NCBI GenBank assembly: GCA_036278755.1
Contig: DASUKL010000052.1
Location: forward strand, 1-64,000
Reading direction: 5' to 3'
Length of the DNA: 64,000 nucleotides
Source of the DNA: DASUKL01 sp036278755
GTDB lineage: Bacteria; Chloroflexota; Limnocylindria; Limnocylindrales; CSP1-4
The notes below the pieces were generated by a model, which saw nothing but the letters and a program-made list of their open reading frames with translations, made no database searches and was not told where the DNA came from. Both the position numbers and the translations under genes were made by a program. How positions within the stretch are numbered: the first letter of the stretch is position 1; every line of letters begins with the position of its first letter. Below, one piece after another: positions 32,733 through 41,721 of the stretch.

Positions 32733-34397
32733 TCAGTCGCTCGGCGTGGCCAGGACCCGAACGGCCTGCCAGCCGGTAGAGCCTGAAGGCAGGGCCGACG
32801 TCTCGTCCCCTGACTGGACGGCACCCGTGCCATCGACCGCCCGCACCACCAGCCGGGCGGGGCCCGTCGGCAGGGTCACCTGCGCTCGCCACAGGATCCA
32901 GGTCAGCGGACCGAACGGCGCGGCATGGACGTCGTCGAGTTCCGCCGCCTGCCAGGTCGAGCCGCCGTCGGCGGAGAGCTGCACGGCGCTGATGCCCCGG
33001 TCACCGGCGTTGGCGATGCCATAGACCGAGACTGGGCGAGCGGCCGGGACCGAGGCGCCCGGGAGCGGGAAGTCGATCCGCGACATGGTCTTGACGATGG
33101 CCTGTTCGTCCCAGCCCCGCTCCTCCCAGTAGCCGGCCGGCACGGAGGCCGCGAGGTGCATCCGGGTGACCCACTTGGGCTGCTTCATGCCGAAGCGCCC
33201 GGCGATCAGGACGCGAGCCGGGGCACCATGCTCCACCGGGAGCGCGGCGCCGCCCATCTCGTAGGCGATCCATGAGTCCGGATCGAGCGCCACCGGGAGG
33301 GGGATCGACTCGGTGTAGCCGTCGGCCGCCTCCCAGAGGATGGCAGTGGCGGCGGGCTGGACGCCCACGGGGGCCAGCAGGTCGGCGATCCGGACGCCCT
33401 TCCAGTGCTGGTTGCCGATGAGATGGTCGCCGGCCACGATCTCGGTGCTGATGCATTCCAGGGTCCGATAGGCCGCGAGCGGCGGCCTGGCCCGCAGCTG
33501 GGCCAGGCTGATCGAGGTCGGCCGGTCGACCAGGCCGTCGATCAGGAGCCGCCAGGCTTCGGCGTCGACGTTGGGGGCGATGATGTCCTTGGCCACGATG
33601 TAGAAGTCGGACACCGGTGTCAGCGGCGGCGTGGGGCCGAAGCTGTCCGGCGGGAAGGTGCTCGCCGTCCCGCCGCTGCGACCCCGGGCCGCGGTCACGA
33701 CCTGGGTGCCCATCGTGCCCAGGGAGGCCAGGATCGAGAGCCCGCCCAGGAGTCCCAGGCCACCGCCCAGGAAGCTGCGCCGGGCAAGCGTCGGGGCCCC
33801 CGCGGCCGGAGGGCCCGTGATCGCCGGGCCCACGAGCCCGGGGCCTGAGGCCGTCGGAGTGCGGGCTAAGGGTCCCGGTCCGGCGGCCGCTCGGCCGGCC
33901 CGGTCGCGCAGGGCAAGGTAGGTGAAGCCGTAGAGGAGGCAAGCCAGCAGCAGCGGCGCGTGCAGGGCCAGCGGATCGAAGCCCGTCTGTGAGCCGAAGA
34001 GCCCCTCCTGGAAGATCGGCAGGACGATGACCTCGGCCAGGGCCAGGAGGCCGATGGCGATCGTCACCGCGTGGCCCGCGTCCGCGGGACGGGGCAGGTA
34101 GCGATCGACGAGGATGCCGACGAGGACGCCGAGGGCGAGGAAGCCGAGTCCCACGCCCAGGTAGACGAGCCCCTTGGCCAGCGGACCGAACGTCGCGATG
34201 GCCGCTCCGACGACCTGGATGGGCAGGAAGCTCAGCCCGTCAGCCAACGCCTCCAGGAAACCGGGCGAGCCGGTCAGGGTGTGGACGGCGACGAGGACCA
34301 GCAGGCCGGGCCCGGTCGCCAGAAGCCCGGCCAGGGCCGGCTGGCGCAGGGACCTCCCCGGACCCGGGGCGGCCAGGGCTGCAGGCGAGACGGCCAT
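32733..34397 (-). CDS. Membrane-anchored sulfite-oxidase-like molybdopterin oxidoreductase
   Basis: A 554-aa fusion. Residues about 15-190 hold five predicted membrane helices; residues about 285-440 form an oxidoreductase molybdopterin-binding domain with the Mo-ligand Cys in RTLECISTE; residues about 450-554 are the dimerisation (Mo-co oxidoreductase, Ig-like) domain. The family includes sulfite oxidases and SorT/YedY relatives; the true substrate is unknown. An Arg-Arg motif (ARRSFLGGGLGLLGG) before the catalytic domain looks like a Tat signal embedded in the chain, implying an extracytoplasmic catalytic domain. ATG 34397 was chosen over an upstream in-frame start. Confidence 0.85.
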   Translation of the reverse strand: MAVSPAALAAPGPGRSLRQPALAGLLATGPGLLVLVAVHTLTGSPGFLEALADGLSFLPIQVVGAAIATFGPLAKGLVYLGVGLGFLALGVLVGILVDRYLPRPADAGHAVTIAIGLLALAEVIVLPIFQEGLFGSQTGFDPLALHAPLLLACLLYGFTYLALRDRAGRAAAGPGPLARTPTASGPGLVGPAITGPPAAGAPTLARRSFLGGGLGLLGGLSILASLGTMGTQVVTAARGRSGGTASTFPPDSFGPTPPLTPVSDFYIVAKDIIAPNVDAEAWRLLIDGLVDRPTSISLAQLRARPPLAAYRTLECISTEIVAGDHLIGNQHWKGVRIADLLAPVGVQPAATAILWEAADGYTESIPLPVALDPDSWIAYEMGGAALPVEHGAPARVLIAGRFGMKQPKWVTRMHLAASVPAGYWEERGWDEQAIVKTMSRIDFPLPGASVPAARPVSVYGIANAGDRGISAVQLSADGGSTWQAAELDDVHAAPFGPLTWILWRAQVTLPTGPARLVVRAVDGTGAVQSGDETSALPSGSTGWQAVRVLATPSD

Positions 34398-34532
34398 CGT
34401 TCGTCCGCAGCATAGACCGCGTGCCCGGCCTGAGCAGGGATCATGGGCTGAGGTGCCAGCGGTGCCTGGCAGCCGGCCCGTCCGCCGTCGGGTCATGACC
34501 GCCGATCAGCCCGGGCTGGCATCATCAGGGCC

Positions 34533-34979
34533 ATGAAACGTGTCGTCGTCGCCTGGCGGCCCGCTGCCGGCCGCTTCGAGGCCGTCGGCGGCCACGCTGA
34601 TTTCCCCATCGCGGTCAACGCGCCCCACGGCGAGGGCCCGGCCACCGGATTCTCGGCGGCCGAGTTGCTGCTCGCGGGCTGTGCCGCCTGCTCCGCCTGG
34701 GACGTGGTCGAGATCCTGCGCAAGGCCCGCCAGCCGCTGGTGGGGCTGGAGGTCGAGGCCGTGGGCACCCAGATGGACGAGCGTCCGTTCGCCTTCATCG
34801 GAGTGGAGCTCATCTACCGGGCCCAAGGTCCCCGGCTCGACCGCCGTCGGGTGGAGCACGCCGTCCACCTCAGCGTCGAACGCTACTGCTCCGTCATCAA
34901 CACCATCACCGGCGTGGCCACGGTGACCACGCGGGTCGAGCTGGACGAGGTCACCGACCCGGCCGCGACCGTCGCCTGA
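34533..34979 (+). CDS. OsmC family peroxiredoxin-like protein
   Basis: A 148-aa OsmC/Ohr-fold protein. C50 and C53 in LLLAGCAACSAWDVVEIL sit at the family's first redox Cys position and a second conserved Cys is in VERYCSVINT, so thiol-based reduction of hydroperoxides is likely. It resembles the YhfA-like OsmC subgroup that pairs with other stress genes. It precedes the MMPL transporter gene by 13 nt on the same strand. Confidence 0.9.
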   Translation: MKRVVVAWRPAAGRFEAVGGHADFPIAVNAPHGEGPATGFSAAELLLAGCAACSAWDVVEILRKARQPLVGLEVEAVGTQMDERPFAFIGVELIYRAQGPRLDRRRVEHAVHLSVERYCSVINTITGVATVTTRVELDEVTDPAATVA

Positions 34980-34992
34980 GCGGAGGCTGACC

Positions 34993-37305
34993 GTGTTCGG
35001 GCGGCTGGGCGCCGCCATGGCCCGCCGTCGTTGGACGGTCATCGCCGCCTGGGCAGTCCTGCTCCTGGCGGCCCTGCCCTTCGCCCCGCGGGCCGGCGCT
35101 GCCTTGCGGGCCGGCGGCTTCACCCTCGAGTCCCTGCCCGCCGTCGAGGCCGATCGCACCTTGGCCCAGCTGGGTCTGCCCCCGTCCGTCCTGGTCATCG
35201 TCATCCAGAGCCAGACCTCGGCCCGGGCCGGCCAACCGGCCTTCGAGGCGGCCGTCGCGGGAGCCATCCGCGAGGTGCCTCGGGCACGCTATGTGACCGC
35301 CGTCCAGACCCACCTGACCGACCCGCGACAGGTGGGTGCCGACGGCTCGGTGGTCTACGAGCTGGTCGACCTCTCCCTCTCGCCCGACGACTCCCCGGCC
35401 GCCCTGCCGCCGGTGGAGGCGGCCCTCCATCAGGAGCCCGGCCTGCGCATCCTGCTGGCCGGGGGCCCGGCCTTCTACGGCGACATCCAGACGGCCTCCG
35501 AAGCCGATCTGCGCCGCAGCGAGATCGTCTCGCTGCCGCTGGCCGCGGCGGCGCTGCTGCTCGTCTTCGGCTCCGTGGTCGCGGCCGGCATGCCGCTCAT
35601 CGTGGGCGGGGCGGCCGTCGTCGTGGCCCTGGCGGTCATCTTCGGCTTGGCCACGCTCACCCCGATGAGCATCTTCGTGCTCAACCTGGCCACCCTCCTG
35701 GGCCTGGGCCTGGGGGTCGACTACTCGCTCCTCATGACCAGCCGCTTCCGCGAGGAGCTGGCTCGCCGCGGAGGCGGCCGGACGGCCCGTGGCGGGACCG
35801 ACCGGGCCGCCGTCGATGCGGCCGTGGCGGCCACCGTGGCCAGCGCCGGGCGGGCGGTCTTCTTCAGCGGCCTGACCGTGCTCCTGGGCTTGCTCGGCCT
35901 GATCCTCTTCGAGTTCATGATCCTGCGCTCGGTGGGCGTGGCGGGGGCCATCGTCGTGGGCCTGGCCGTCTTCGCCGCCCTGACCCTCCTCCCCGCGGGC
36001 CTGGCCGTCCTGGGCCCCGATATCGACCGCCTCAGCCTGCGGGGGCTCCGGCGCGGGAGCCCGAGGACCGATGGGTCGGGCGCGGGTGGGTCGGGCGCGG
36101 GTGGGTCGGGCGCCTGGCATCGGCTGGCCTGGTGGGTCATGGCTCGGCCGTGGCCGATCTTCCTGGCCAGCCTGGCCCTGCTGGTGGGCCTCGGCTTGCC
36201 CTTCCTCCACGTCCGCCTCGACGCCCCGGACGCGACGATCCTGCCGCCGTCGCTGCCCTCCCGGCAGGGCTACGACCTCCTCGCCCGGACCTTCGGCGAA
36301 GGGGCCTTCGCCCCCCTGACGCTGGCCGTCCGGACCGCTGGGCCGGCCACGGCCCCGGCCAACGTGGCCCGCCTGTACGACTACACCCGGACGATCGCCG
36401 CCGATGCCCGGGTCAGCCGCGTGGACAGCATCGTCGACCTCGATCCACGCCTGACGAAGGCCCAGTACGAACTGCTCTACGGCGCTCCCGGCGGCCCGGC
36501 CGACCGCTTCGCGGCGACGGTCCTGGCGGCCACGACGAAGGGCGACCTGACGGCGGTCACGGTGACCACCCGCTACGGTCCCAATGACCCTCGGGGCCGA
36601 GCCCTCGTCGAGGCCCTGCGCGATCCTGACTCGGGGCTCGCGCCGCCGGCCGGCCTGAGCGTCCAGGTGGGCGGTGGGGCAGCCGAGGTCAAAGATGTCG
36701 TCGATCGGATCGGGCAGGACTTCCCCCGGACCGGCCTCTTCGTCTTCCTGACCACGTATGCGGTGCTCTTCCTGCTCCTCCGCTCGGTCGTCCTGCCACT
36801 CAAGGCCCTGGTCATGAACGTCCTCTCGATCCTGGCCAGCTTCGGGGCCCTGGTCTGGATCTTCCAGGACGGCAACCTCTCGGCCGTCCTGGGCTTCCAT
36901 CCCCTGGGCTACGTCGAGACGACCCAGCCGGTGATCCTCTTCTGCGTCCTCTTCGGGCTCTCGATGGACTACGAGGTCTTCCTGCTGAGCCGCATGAAGG
37001 AGGCCCACGACCGCCTGGGCGACAACGCCACGGCCGTGGCCCAGGGCCTGGAGCGGAGCGGGCGCATCGTGACCAGCGCCGCGGCCATCGTCGTCCTGGT
37101 GGCCGCGTCCTTCGCCCTGGCCGACGTCGTCCTGGTCAAGGCCCTGGGCGTGGGCATGGCCATCGCCGTGGCCCTCGACGCGACCCTGGTGCGGGCCCTG
37201 CTCGTGCCGGCCACGATGCGGCTGCTGGGGGAGTGGAACTGGTGGCTGCCGGCCTGGCTGGAACGCTGGGTCGCCAGCCGGTTGCCCATCGTGGAGGGGG
37301 AGTGA
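34993..37305 (+). CDS. MMPL-family RND transporter
   Basis: A 770-aa transporter with the MMPL layout of two repeats: a helix at residues 10-30, an extracytoplasmic domain, then helices two to six (about 175-330), and the same again in the second half. The second-repeat motif GLSMDYEVFLLSRMKEA (about residue 660) matches the proton-relay region of MmpL/RND-like proteins, as does GLGVDYSLLMTSRFREE in the first half. Likely cargo is a lipid or hydrophobic compound. A Gly-Ser-Ala-rich repeat insert at 36073-36113 lies in the cytoplasmic loop joining the halves. The stop overlaps the next ATG (TGATG). Confidence 0.9.
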   Translation: MFGRLGAAMARRRWTVIAAWAVLLLAALPFAPRAGAALRAGGFTLESLPAVEADRTLAQLGLPPSVLVIVIQSQTSARAGQPAFEAAVAGAIREVPRARYVTAVQTHLTDPRQVGADGSVVYELVDLSLSPDDSPAALPPVEAALHQEPGLRILLAGGPAFYGDIQTASEADLRRSEIVSLPLAAAALLLVFGSVVAAGMPLIVGGAAVVVALAVIFGLATLTPMSIFVLNLATLLGLGLGVDYSLLMTSRFREELARRGGGRTARGGTDRAAVDAAVAATVASAGRAVFFSGLTVLLGLLGLILFEFMILRSVGVAGAIVVGLAVFAALTLLPAGLAVLGPDIDRLSLRGLRRGSPRTDGSGAGGSGAGGSGAWHRLAWWVMARPWPIFLASLALLVGLGLPFLHVRLDAPDATILPPSLPSRQGYDLLARTFGEGAFAPLTLAVRTAGPATAPANVARLYDYTRTIAADARVSRVDSIVDLDPRLTKAQYELLYGAPGGPADRFAATVLAATTKGDLTAVTVTTRYGPNDPRGRALVEALRDPDSGLAPPAGLSVQVGGGAAEVKDVVDRIGQDFPRTGLFVFLTTYAVLFLLLRSVVLPLKALVMNVLSILASFGALVWIFQDGNLSAVLGFHPLGYVETTQPVILFCVLFGLSMDYEVFLLSRMKEAHDRLGDNATAVAQGLERSGRIVTSAAAIVVLVAASFALADVVLVKALGVGMAIAVALDATLVRALLVPATMRLLGEWNWWLPAWLERWVASRLPIVEGE
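36073..36113 (+). repeat. 15-bp in-frame tandem repeat in the MMPL gene
   Basis: GGGTCGGGCGCGGGT is repeated two full times plus an 11-base partial copy, encoding a Gly-Ser-Gly-Ala-Gly linker between the two MMPL halves. Confidence 0.9.
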
Positions 37306-38486
37306 TGGGCCGGTCGTGGGGCTGGCCGGGCGGCACGGGCCACCGGCGGCGGGCCGGGGCCGTGCTGTCGGGGGCCCTCCTCGTCTCCGCCTGCACCACG
37401 GGGCAGCCGCTCCTGGCCGAGGCGCCGGCCGTCCATCCCACGCCGCCACCGCCGACCGCCACGGCCACCCCTGTCCTGCCCGACCCGCAGCCCATCGTCC
37501 TGCCCCGCGACGACGGCCCGCACGGCCGGCTGACGGAGTGGTGGTACGACACGGGGCACGTGGTCACAGCCGACGGCCGGCACTTCGGCTTCGAGTTCGT
37601 GATCTTCCGCGCGGAGCGGGGCGGCTTCCCGGTCAGCTGGGCCTCGCACCTGGCCCTGACCGACGAGGCGGGCGGCACGTTCGTCTACGACCAGCGGACG
37701 GCCGTAGGTCCCCAGGTGGACCATCCAGTGGCGGGTGGTGGATTCGACCTCGCCCTGCCCGCTCTCGACGCATCCGGCGCGCCGCTGCCCGGCGGCCAGC
37801 CCTGGACGATGATCGGGGGCGGCGGTCACGATCGCCTGACGGCGGCCAGCGAGGCAGCCGGATTCGGCCTCGACCTGACCCTCGACGCGGGCGGCCTGCC
37901 GGCGCTGCTCCACGGCCAGGACGGCTGGGTGGACTTCGGGCCGGCGGGCGGCTCGTACTACTACTCGCGGCCGCGGCTGCGGGTGAGCGGCACCCTCACC
38001 CTGGGCGGCACGGCCCTGCCCGTGAGCGGCCTGGCCTGGTTCGATCATCAGTGGGGCGACTTCATCGCCGTCGGTGGCGGTTGGGACTGGTTCGCCGTCG
38101 ATCTCGACGACGGCAGCGCCCTGACCCTCTCCCTGGTCCGAGACGTCGAAGGCCGGCAGGCCCTGGCCTACGGGACGCTCATGCAGCCCGACGGCACGGC
38201 CGTCCACCTCGCCGCGGCCGACTTCGCGGTCCAGGTCCTGGACCACTGGACGAGCCCCCATACCGGCGCCCTCTACCCAGCCGGCTGGCGCCTGACCGTG
38301 CCCGGCCGCGGCCTCGTGATCACGCTCCGACCCACGGTCGCCGACCAGGAGCTGGACACCCGGGCCTCCACGGGCGTCATCTACTGGGAGGGCTCCCAGG
38401 TCGTGTCGGCCACGCGCGACGGCCTGCCGCTGGGCGGCCAGGCCTACGTGGAGCTGACCGGCTACGCCTCCGCGGCGAGCCGTTAG
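37305..38486 (+). CDS. CrtC/AttH-like lipoprotein
   Basis: A 393-aa protein with a lipobox, LLVSAC at about residues 29-34, so it is a probable surface lipoprotein. The mature part matches the lipocalin-like CrtC/AttH family (hydroxyneurosporene synthase-like): LTEWWYDTGHVVTADGRHFGFEFVIFR, WFDHQWGDF and GVIYWEGSQVV. These proteins bind hydrophobic ligands; some hydrate carotenoids, but no carotenoid genes are nearby. Translation is coupled to the MMPL gene by a TGATG overlap, so an extracytoplasmic partner for the exporter is likely. Confidence 0.85.
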   Translation: MGRSWGWPGGTGHRRRAGAVLSGALLVSACTTGQPLLAEAPAVHPTPPPPTATATPVLPDPQPIVLPRDDGPHGRLTEWWYDTGHVVTADGRHFGFEFVIFRAERGGFPVSWASHLALTDEAGGTFVYDQRTAVGPQVDHPVAGGGFDLALPALDASGAPLPGGQPWTMIGGGGHDRLTAASEAAGFGLDLTLDAGGLPALLHGQDGWVDFGPAGGSYYYSRPRLRVSGTLTLGGTALPVSGLAWFDHQWGDFIAVGGGWDWFAVDLDDGSALTLSLVRDVEGRQALAYGTLMQPDGTAVHLAAADFAVQVLDHWTSPHTGALYPAGWRLTVPGRGLVITLRPTVADQELDTRASTGVIYWEGSQVVSATRDGLPLGGQAYVELTGYASAASR

Positions 38487-38489
38487 CAT
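38484..38489 (+). promoter_or_regulatory. -10-like box, leaderless arrangement before MFS gene
   Basis: TAGCAT ends 6 nt before GTG 38496; it overlaps the stop codon of the previous gene. This could let the transporter be expressed separately. Confidence 0.4.
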
Positions 38490-38495
38490 CCGGGG

Positions 38496-39707
38496 GTGCC
38501 CCTCGATCCCGCCCGCCGGGCTCTCATCCTGACCTGCCTCTATGCCGCCGCGACGGGCACCGACTACACGAACCATGGTCCGGTGCTCGACGTCATCAGC
38601 CGCGAGTTCGGCCTGTCCGACGCCAGCGCGGGGGCCATGGCCACGGCCTTCTTCGCCGGCTCGGCGGCGACGATGCTCCTGGGCGGATCGCTGGCCGACC
38701 GCTTCGGGGCCCGGCTCATGGTCACCCTGGGCTTCGCCCTGGTCGTCATCTCCAACATCGGCTGCGGGCTCCTCGCGCCGAGCTACCCGATCCTCCTGGC
38801 CTGGCGGGTGGTGGGCGGGATCGGCACCGGCATCTCGTTCCCGGCGGGGTCGGCCTACCTGACCCAGACCAGCCGGAGCGGCGGCTCACACTTCGCCCTG
38901 GGCCTCTACGGGGCCGGGTTCCTGCTCGGCTCGGCCAGCACCTTCCTGTTCATGCCCGCCCTCGCCGGGCCGGGGCACGACTGGCGGCTGGCCTACGTCG
39001 TCTCGGGCCTGGGCGTGGGCCTCTGCTTCCTGTTCTGGCTGGCCTGGGCGCCGCGCGTGCCGAAGGGGGCGACCTCGGGCCTTCGGGCATCCAAGACCGG
39101 GAGCTCGGGATCGGGACTGCGGGCCGCCATGAGCGTCCGCAACAGCTGGCTGCTGGCCCTCTGCCACACCTGCGGCTTCGGGCTGGCCATGATCCTGGGC
39201 ACCTGGGTCACCAGCTTCCTGACGCGCGACTTCGGCCTGGGCCTGGCCCTCGCCGGTGGGCTGGGCTCGCTGGTCCTGGTCATGGGCATCGTCGGCCGGT
39301 TCGGGGGCGGCGTGGCTGTGGAGCGGGGCCTGCCGCCGTTCCTCGTCATCCGGGCCTCCCTGGCTGTCTGCGCCCTGGGCCTGCTGGCCATGGCCCTGGC
39401 CGGCGACCAGCTGTGGCTGGCCCTCGCCGGGGTGGTCGTCACGGGCCTGGCCATCGGCCTGCCCTACGCCTCGCTCTTCGACGGGGCCGCTGCCAGCGCA
39501 CCGTCCAGCCCGGCCTCCGCTCAGGCCCTCGTCGGCTGGGGCGGGACCATGGTGGCCGTGGTCGGCCCGCCCCTGGTGGGAGGCTTGCTGGACCTGACCG
39601 GCGGCTTCCCGGCCGGCTTCACGACCCTGGCCGTCTTCAGCGCCCTGGTCCTCCTCTCGACCTGGTTGCTGCGGCCGTTCGGCGGGCTTGTCCTGGCCGA
39701 GGGATAG
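38496..39707 (+). CDS. Major facilitator superfamily transporter
   Basis: A 403-aa transporter with 12 predicted membrane helices, organised as two six-helix halves joined by a basic loop (about residues 185-210). The MFS motif between helices two and three is GGSLADRFGARLM. It is similar in layout to nitrate/cyanate-type antiporters, but the substrate cannot be deduced. It starts at GTG 10 nt after the lipoprotein stop and is followed by an 83-nt gap before the convergent ribokinase. Confidence 0.88.
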   Translation: MPLDPARRALILTCLYAAATGTDYTNHGPVLDVISREFGLSDASAGAMATAFFAGSAATMLLGGSLADRFGARLMVTLGFALVVISNIGCGLLAPSYPILLAWRVVGGIGTGISFPAGSAYLTQTSRSGGSHFALGLYGAGFLLGSASTFLFMPALAGPGHDWRLAYVVSGLGVGLCFLFWLAWAPRVPKGATSGLRASKTGSSGSGLRAAMSVRNSWLLALCHTCGFGLAMILGTWVTSFLTRDFGLGLALAGGLGSLVLVMGIVGRFGGGVAVERGLPPFLVIRASLAVCALGLLAMALAGDQLWLALAGVVVTGLAIGLPYASLFDGAAASAPSSPASAQALVGWGGTMVAVVGPPLVGGLLDLTGGFPAGFTTLAVFSALVLLSTWLLRPFGGLVLAEG

Positions 39708-39790
39708 GTCGATACTGACCTTCCGACGCGGAGGTGGGGATCACCGAGCAGGCGACCGTCGGACCGGACAAGGCCGACCCTGTCTCTCGC

Positions 39791-40708
39791 TCAGACGCCC
39801 AGGGCGGCCTCGATGGCCGAGCGGAGCGGCATCCCTTCGCGAGCGCCGGTCACGGTCACTGACAGCCCCGCCGCCACGACGGCCCTGTGGGCCGCCTCGT
39901 CGAGGGAGCGGCCCTCGAGGAGCCCCGCGGCGAGCACACCGTTGAAGGCATCACCGGCCCCGGTCGTGTCGACGGCCCGGACCCGATGGGCGGGCAGCGT
40001 GGCCTGGGCCTGCGGACCGTCGACCCGCGCACCGGCTGGGCCCAGGGTCGTGATCACGGTGAGCCCGGGGTGCCTGGCGCGCAACCCGCCCGGGCCACCC
40101 AGGGCCGCCACCTCCACCTCGTTGGGGGTGATGACCTGGGCCCGAGCGGCCAGGTCCTGGCCGCTGACCCCGGCCGGGACGGGGGCCGGATTGAGGATCG
40201 TGACGGCCCCCGCGTCGTGAGCTGCCTGGAGCCCTGCCTCCACGGCGGCCAGCGGCACCTCCAGGCTGGCCAGCAGGACGCCGCCGTCGGCCAGGAGGCG
40301 GCTCACCTGCGTCGCCACCGCGGCCGGATCGAGGTGCTCGTTGGCGCCGGGGGCGACGGCGATCTGATTGCGGCCGTCGGCGGCGACGACGATGAGGGCC
40401 ACCCCGGTGGCCGCTTCCGCGCGCACCAGACAGGCCTCGTCGGCGATGCCTTCATCGTCGAGGGCGGAGAGGGCCGCGCGACCATGCGAATCCGCTCCCA
40501 CGGCCCCCACGAACCAGACCCGCCCGTCCAGCGGGCCGCCGCGCAGGGCGCGAGCCGCGGCCACGGCCTGATTGCCCCCCTTGCCGCCCTGGTGGGTGGA
40601 GAACCGGCCGCCGACGACGGTCTCCCCGGGGCTCGGCAGGTGGGGGCTGCCGGCCAGCACGAGGTCGACGTTGATGGAGCCGAGGATGACGAGCCGCGGC
40701 TGCGTCAC
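39791..40708 (-). CDS. rbsK: Ribokinase-family sugar kinase
   Basis: A 305-aa PfkB-family kinase. The first motif, QGGKGGNQAVAAARA, and the second, DTTGAGDAFNGVLAAGLL, with the catalytic base Asp, are complete. The substrate strand VILGSINVDLVLAG begins the protein and is typical of ribokinase rather than fructokinase. It should phosphorylate ribose to ribose 5-phosphate. No ribose transporter is adjacent; it precedes no gene in the same direction but follows the SDR enoyl reductase by 15 nt. Confidence 0.88.
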   Translation of the reverse strand: MTQPRLVILGSINVDLVLAGSPHLPSPGETVVGGRFSTHQGGKGGNQAVAAARALRGGPLDGRVWFVGAVGADSHGRAALSALDDEGIADEACLVRAEAATGVALIVVAADGRNQIAVAPGANEHLDPAAVATQVSRLLADGGVLLASLEVPLAAVEAGLQAAHDAGAVTILNPAPVPAGVSGQDLAARAQVITPNEVEVAALGGPGGLRARHPGLTVITTLGPAGARVDGPQAQATLPAHRVRAVDTTGAGDAFNGVLAAGLLEGRSLDEAAHRAVVAAGLSVTVTGAREGMPLRSAIEAALGV

Positions 40709-40723
40709 CGGATCAGCCAGCGA

Positions 40724-41548
40724 TCAGCCAGCGATGAGCTCGCCGCCGTCGATGCCGATGACGTTGCCCGTCATCCAGTCCGTGCCGTCCTGGGAGAACG
40801 TCACGATGGCCTGGGCCACGTCATCGACCGTCGTCATCCGCCCGCTGGGGTTGCGCGTCCGAGCGTGCTCGATGAGCTTCTCGCGCTCGGGGATCTGCAT
40901 CAGGGCGTGGGTCACCGTGACCCCCGCCCGGATGGCGTTGACCGTGACGCCGCTGCCCAGTCGAGCGAACTCCATGGCCAGCTGGCGGCAGTGGGACTCG
41001 AGGGCGCACTTGGCCGCGCTGACGGCGCCGTAGCTCTCGATCATGCGGCTCGAGCCCTCGCTGGTCATGGCATACAGCTTCGAGCCGGCGGCCAGGAAGC
41101 CGCCCCGCCACAGATCCTGGGCCCAGTAGACGAGGCTGTGGGCCATGACGTCCAGGGTCATCTCCATGTTCTTGCGGCTGATGGCCTCCGGGGCGTCATC
41201 GGCCAGGAAGGGCTTGAGGGTCCCGAAGGCCAGCGAATGGAGGAGGACCCGGACGTAGGGCCGCCGGCCGGCCGCTTCCTGGGCCTGGAAGCGCTCGCGG
41301 AGGCCGGTCAGGAACTCGGCCCGCCGCTCGTCGTCAGCAGCGTTGATGTTGACGAAGTGGGCCTCCCGGCCGAGGCTCGCGATGCGGGCCGTGATCTCCG
41401 CGACATGGGCCAGCCCCTGGCGACGGTCGAGGTGGACGCCGGCCACGTCGTAGCCGTCGGCCGCCAGGGCCAGGGCCGCGGCCTCGCCGAAGCCGCTGCT
41501 GGCACCGAGGATCAGGGCCCACGGTTGGTGGATCTCGGCGTCGGGCAT
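40724..41548 (-). CDS. SDR-type enoyl-[ACP] reductase-like protein
   Basis: A 274-aa short-chain dehydrogenase. The nucleotide motif is GASSGFGEAAALALAADGYDV. The catalytic pair is Y-x6-K (SYGAVSAAKCALE), the spacing of enoyl reductases such as FabI/FabL rather than the Y-x3-K of ketoreductases. The substrate loop is LHSLAFGTLKPFL. It may reduce enoyl-ACP or enoyl-CoA, or may be a FabL-like NADPH enzyme; it is one of the less certain assignments within the SDR family. Confidence 0.78.
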   Translation of the reverse strand: MPDAEIHQPWALILGASSGFGEAAALALAADGYDVAGVHLDRRQGLAHVAEITARIASLGREAHFVNINAADDERRAEFLTGLRERFQAQEAAGRRPYVRVLLHSLAFGTLKPFLADDAPEAISRKNMEMTLDVMAHSLVYWAQDLWRGGFLAAGSKLYAMTSEGSSRMIESYGAVSAAKCALESHCRQLAMEFARLGSGVTVNAIRAGVTVTHALMQIPEREKLIEHARTRNPSGRMTTVDDVAQAIVTFSQDGTDWMTGNVIGIDGGELIAG

Positions 41549-41708
41549 CGAGCGTCTCCTCGGCAGCGACGAGCGACCGGCGGCCCGTCCTGAGGTGAGT
41601 CTACGCGGCGGCCGACCGGCGGAGTGGCGGCTTCAGCGGACGCGAGGGCACGGATCGGGGTCAGATGACACGGGGCTAGCGTGGGAGCCGACGCGCCGGG
41701 GCCGGGGC

Positions 41709-41714
41709 TAGACT
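41709..41714 (+). promoter_or_regulatory. -10 box, leaderless arrangement before flavin reductase
   Basis: TAGACT ends 7 nt before ATG 41722. This is the presumed promoter of the beta-oxidation-like series. A -35 match is not evident. Confidence 0.5.
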
Positions 41715-41721
41715 GGCCCCG

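Noticed and set aside
34951..37449. Long minus-strand open frame antisense to the MMPL gene
   Set aside because: Its composition (Arg/Gly/Gln/Asp-rich, no domain) is the mirror of third-position GC bias, and the plus-strand gene has clear transporter motifs.
37305..38486. Carotenoid 1,2-hydratase assignment for the lipoprotein
   Set aside because: The fold matches, but no carotenoid biosynthesis gene is nearby and the family is functionally broad, so only the family name is used.
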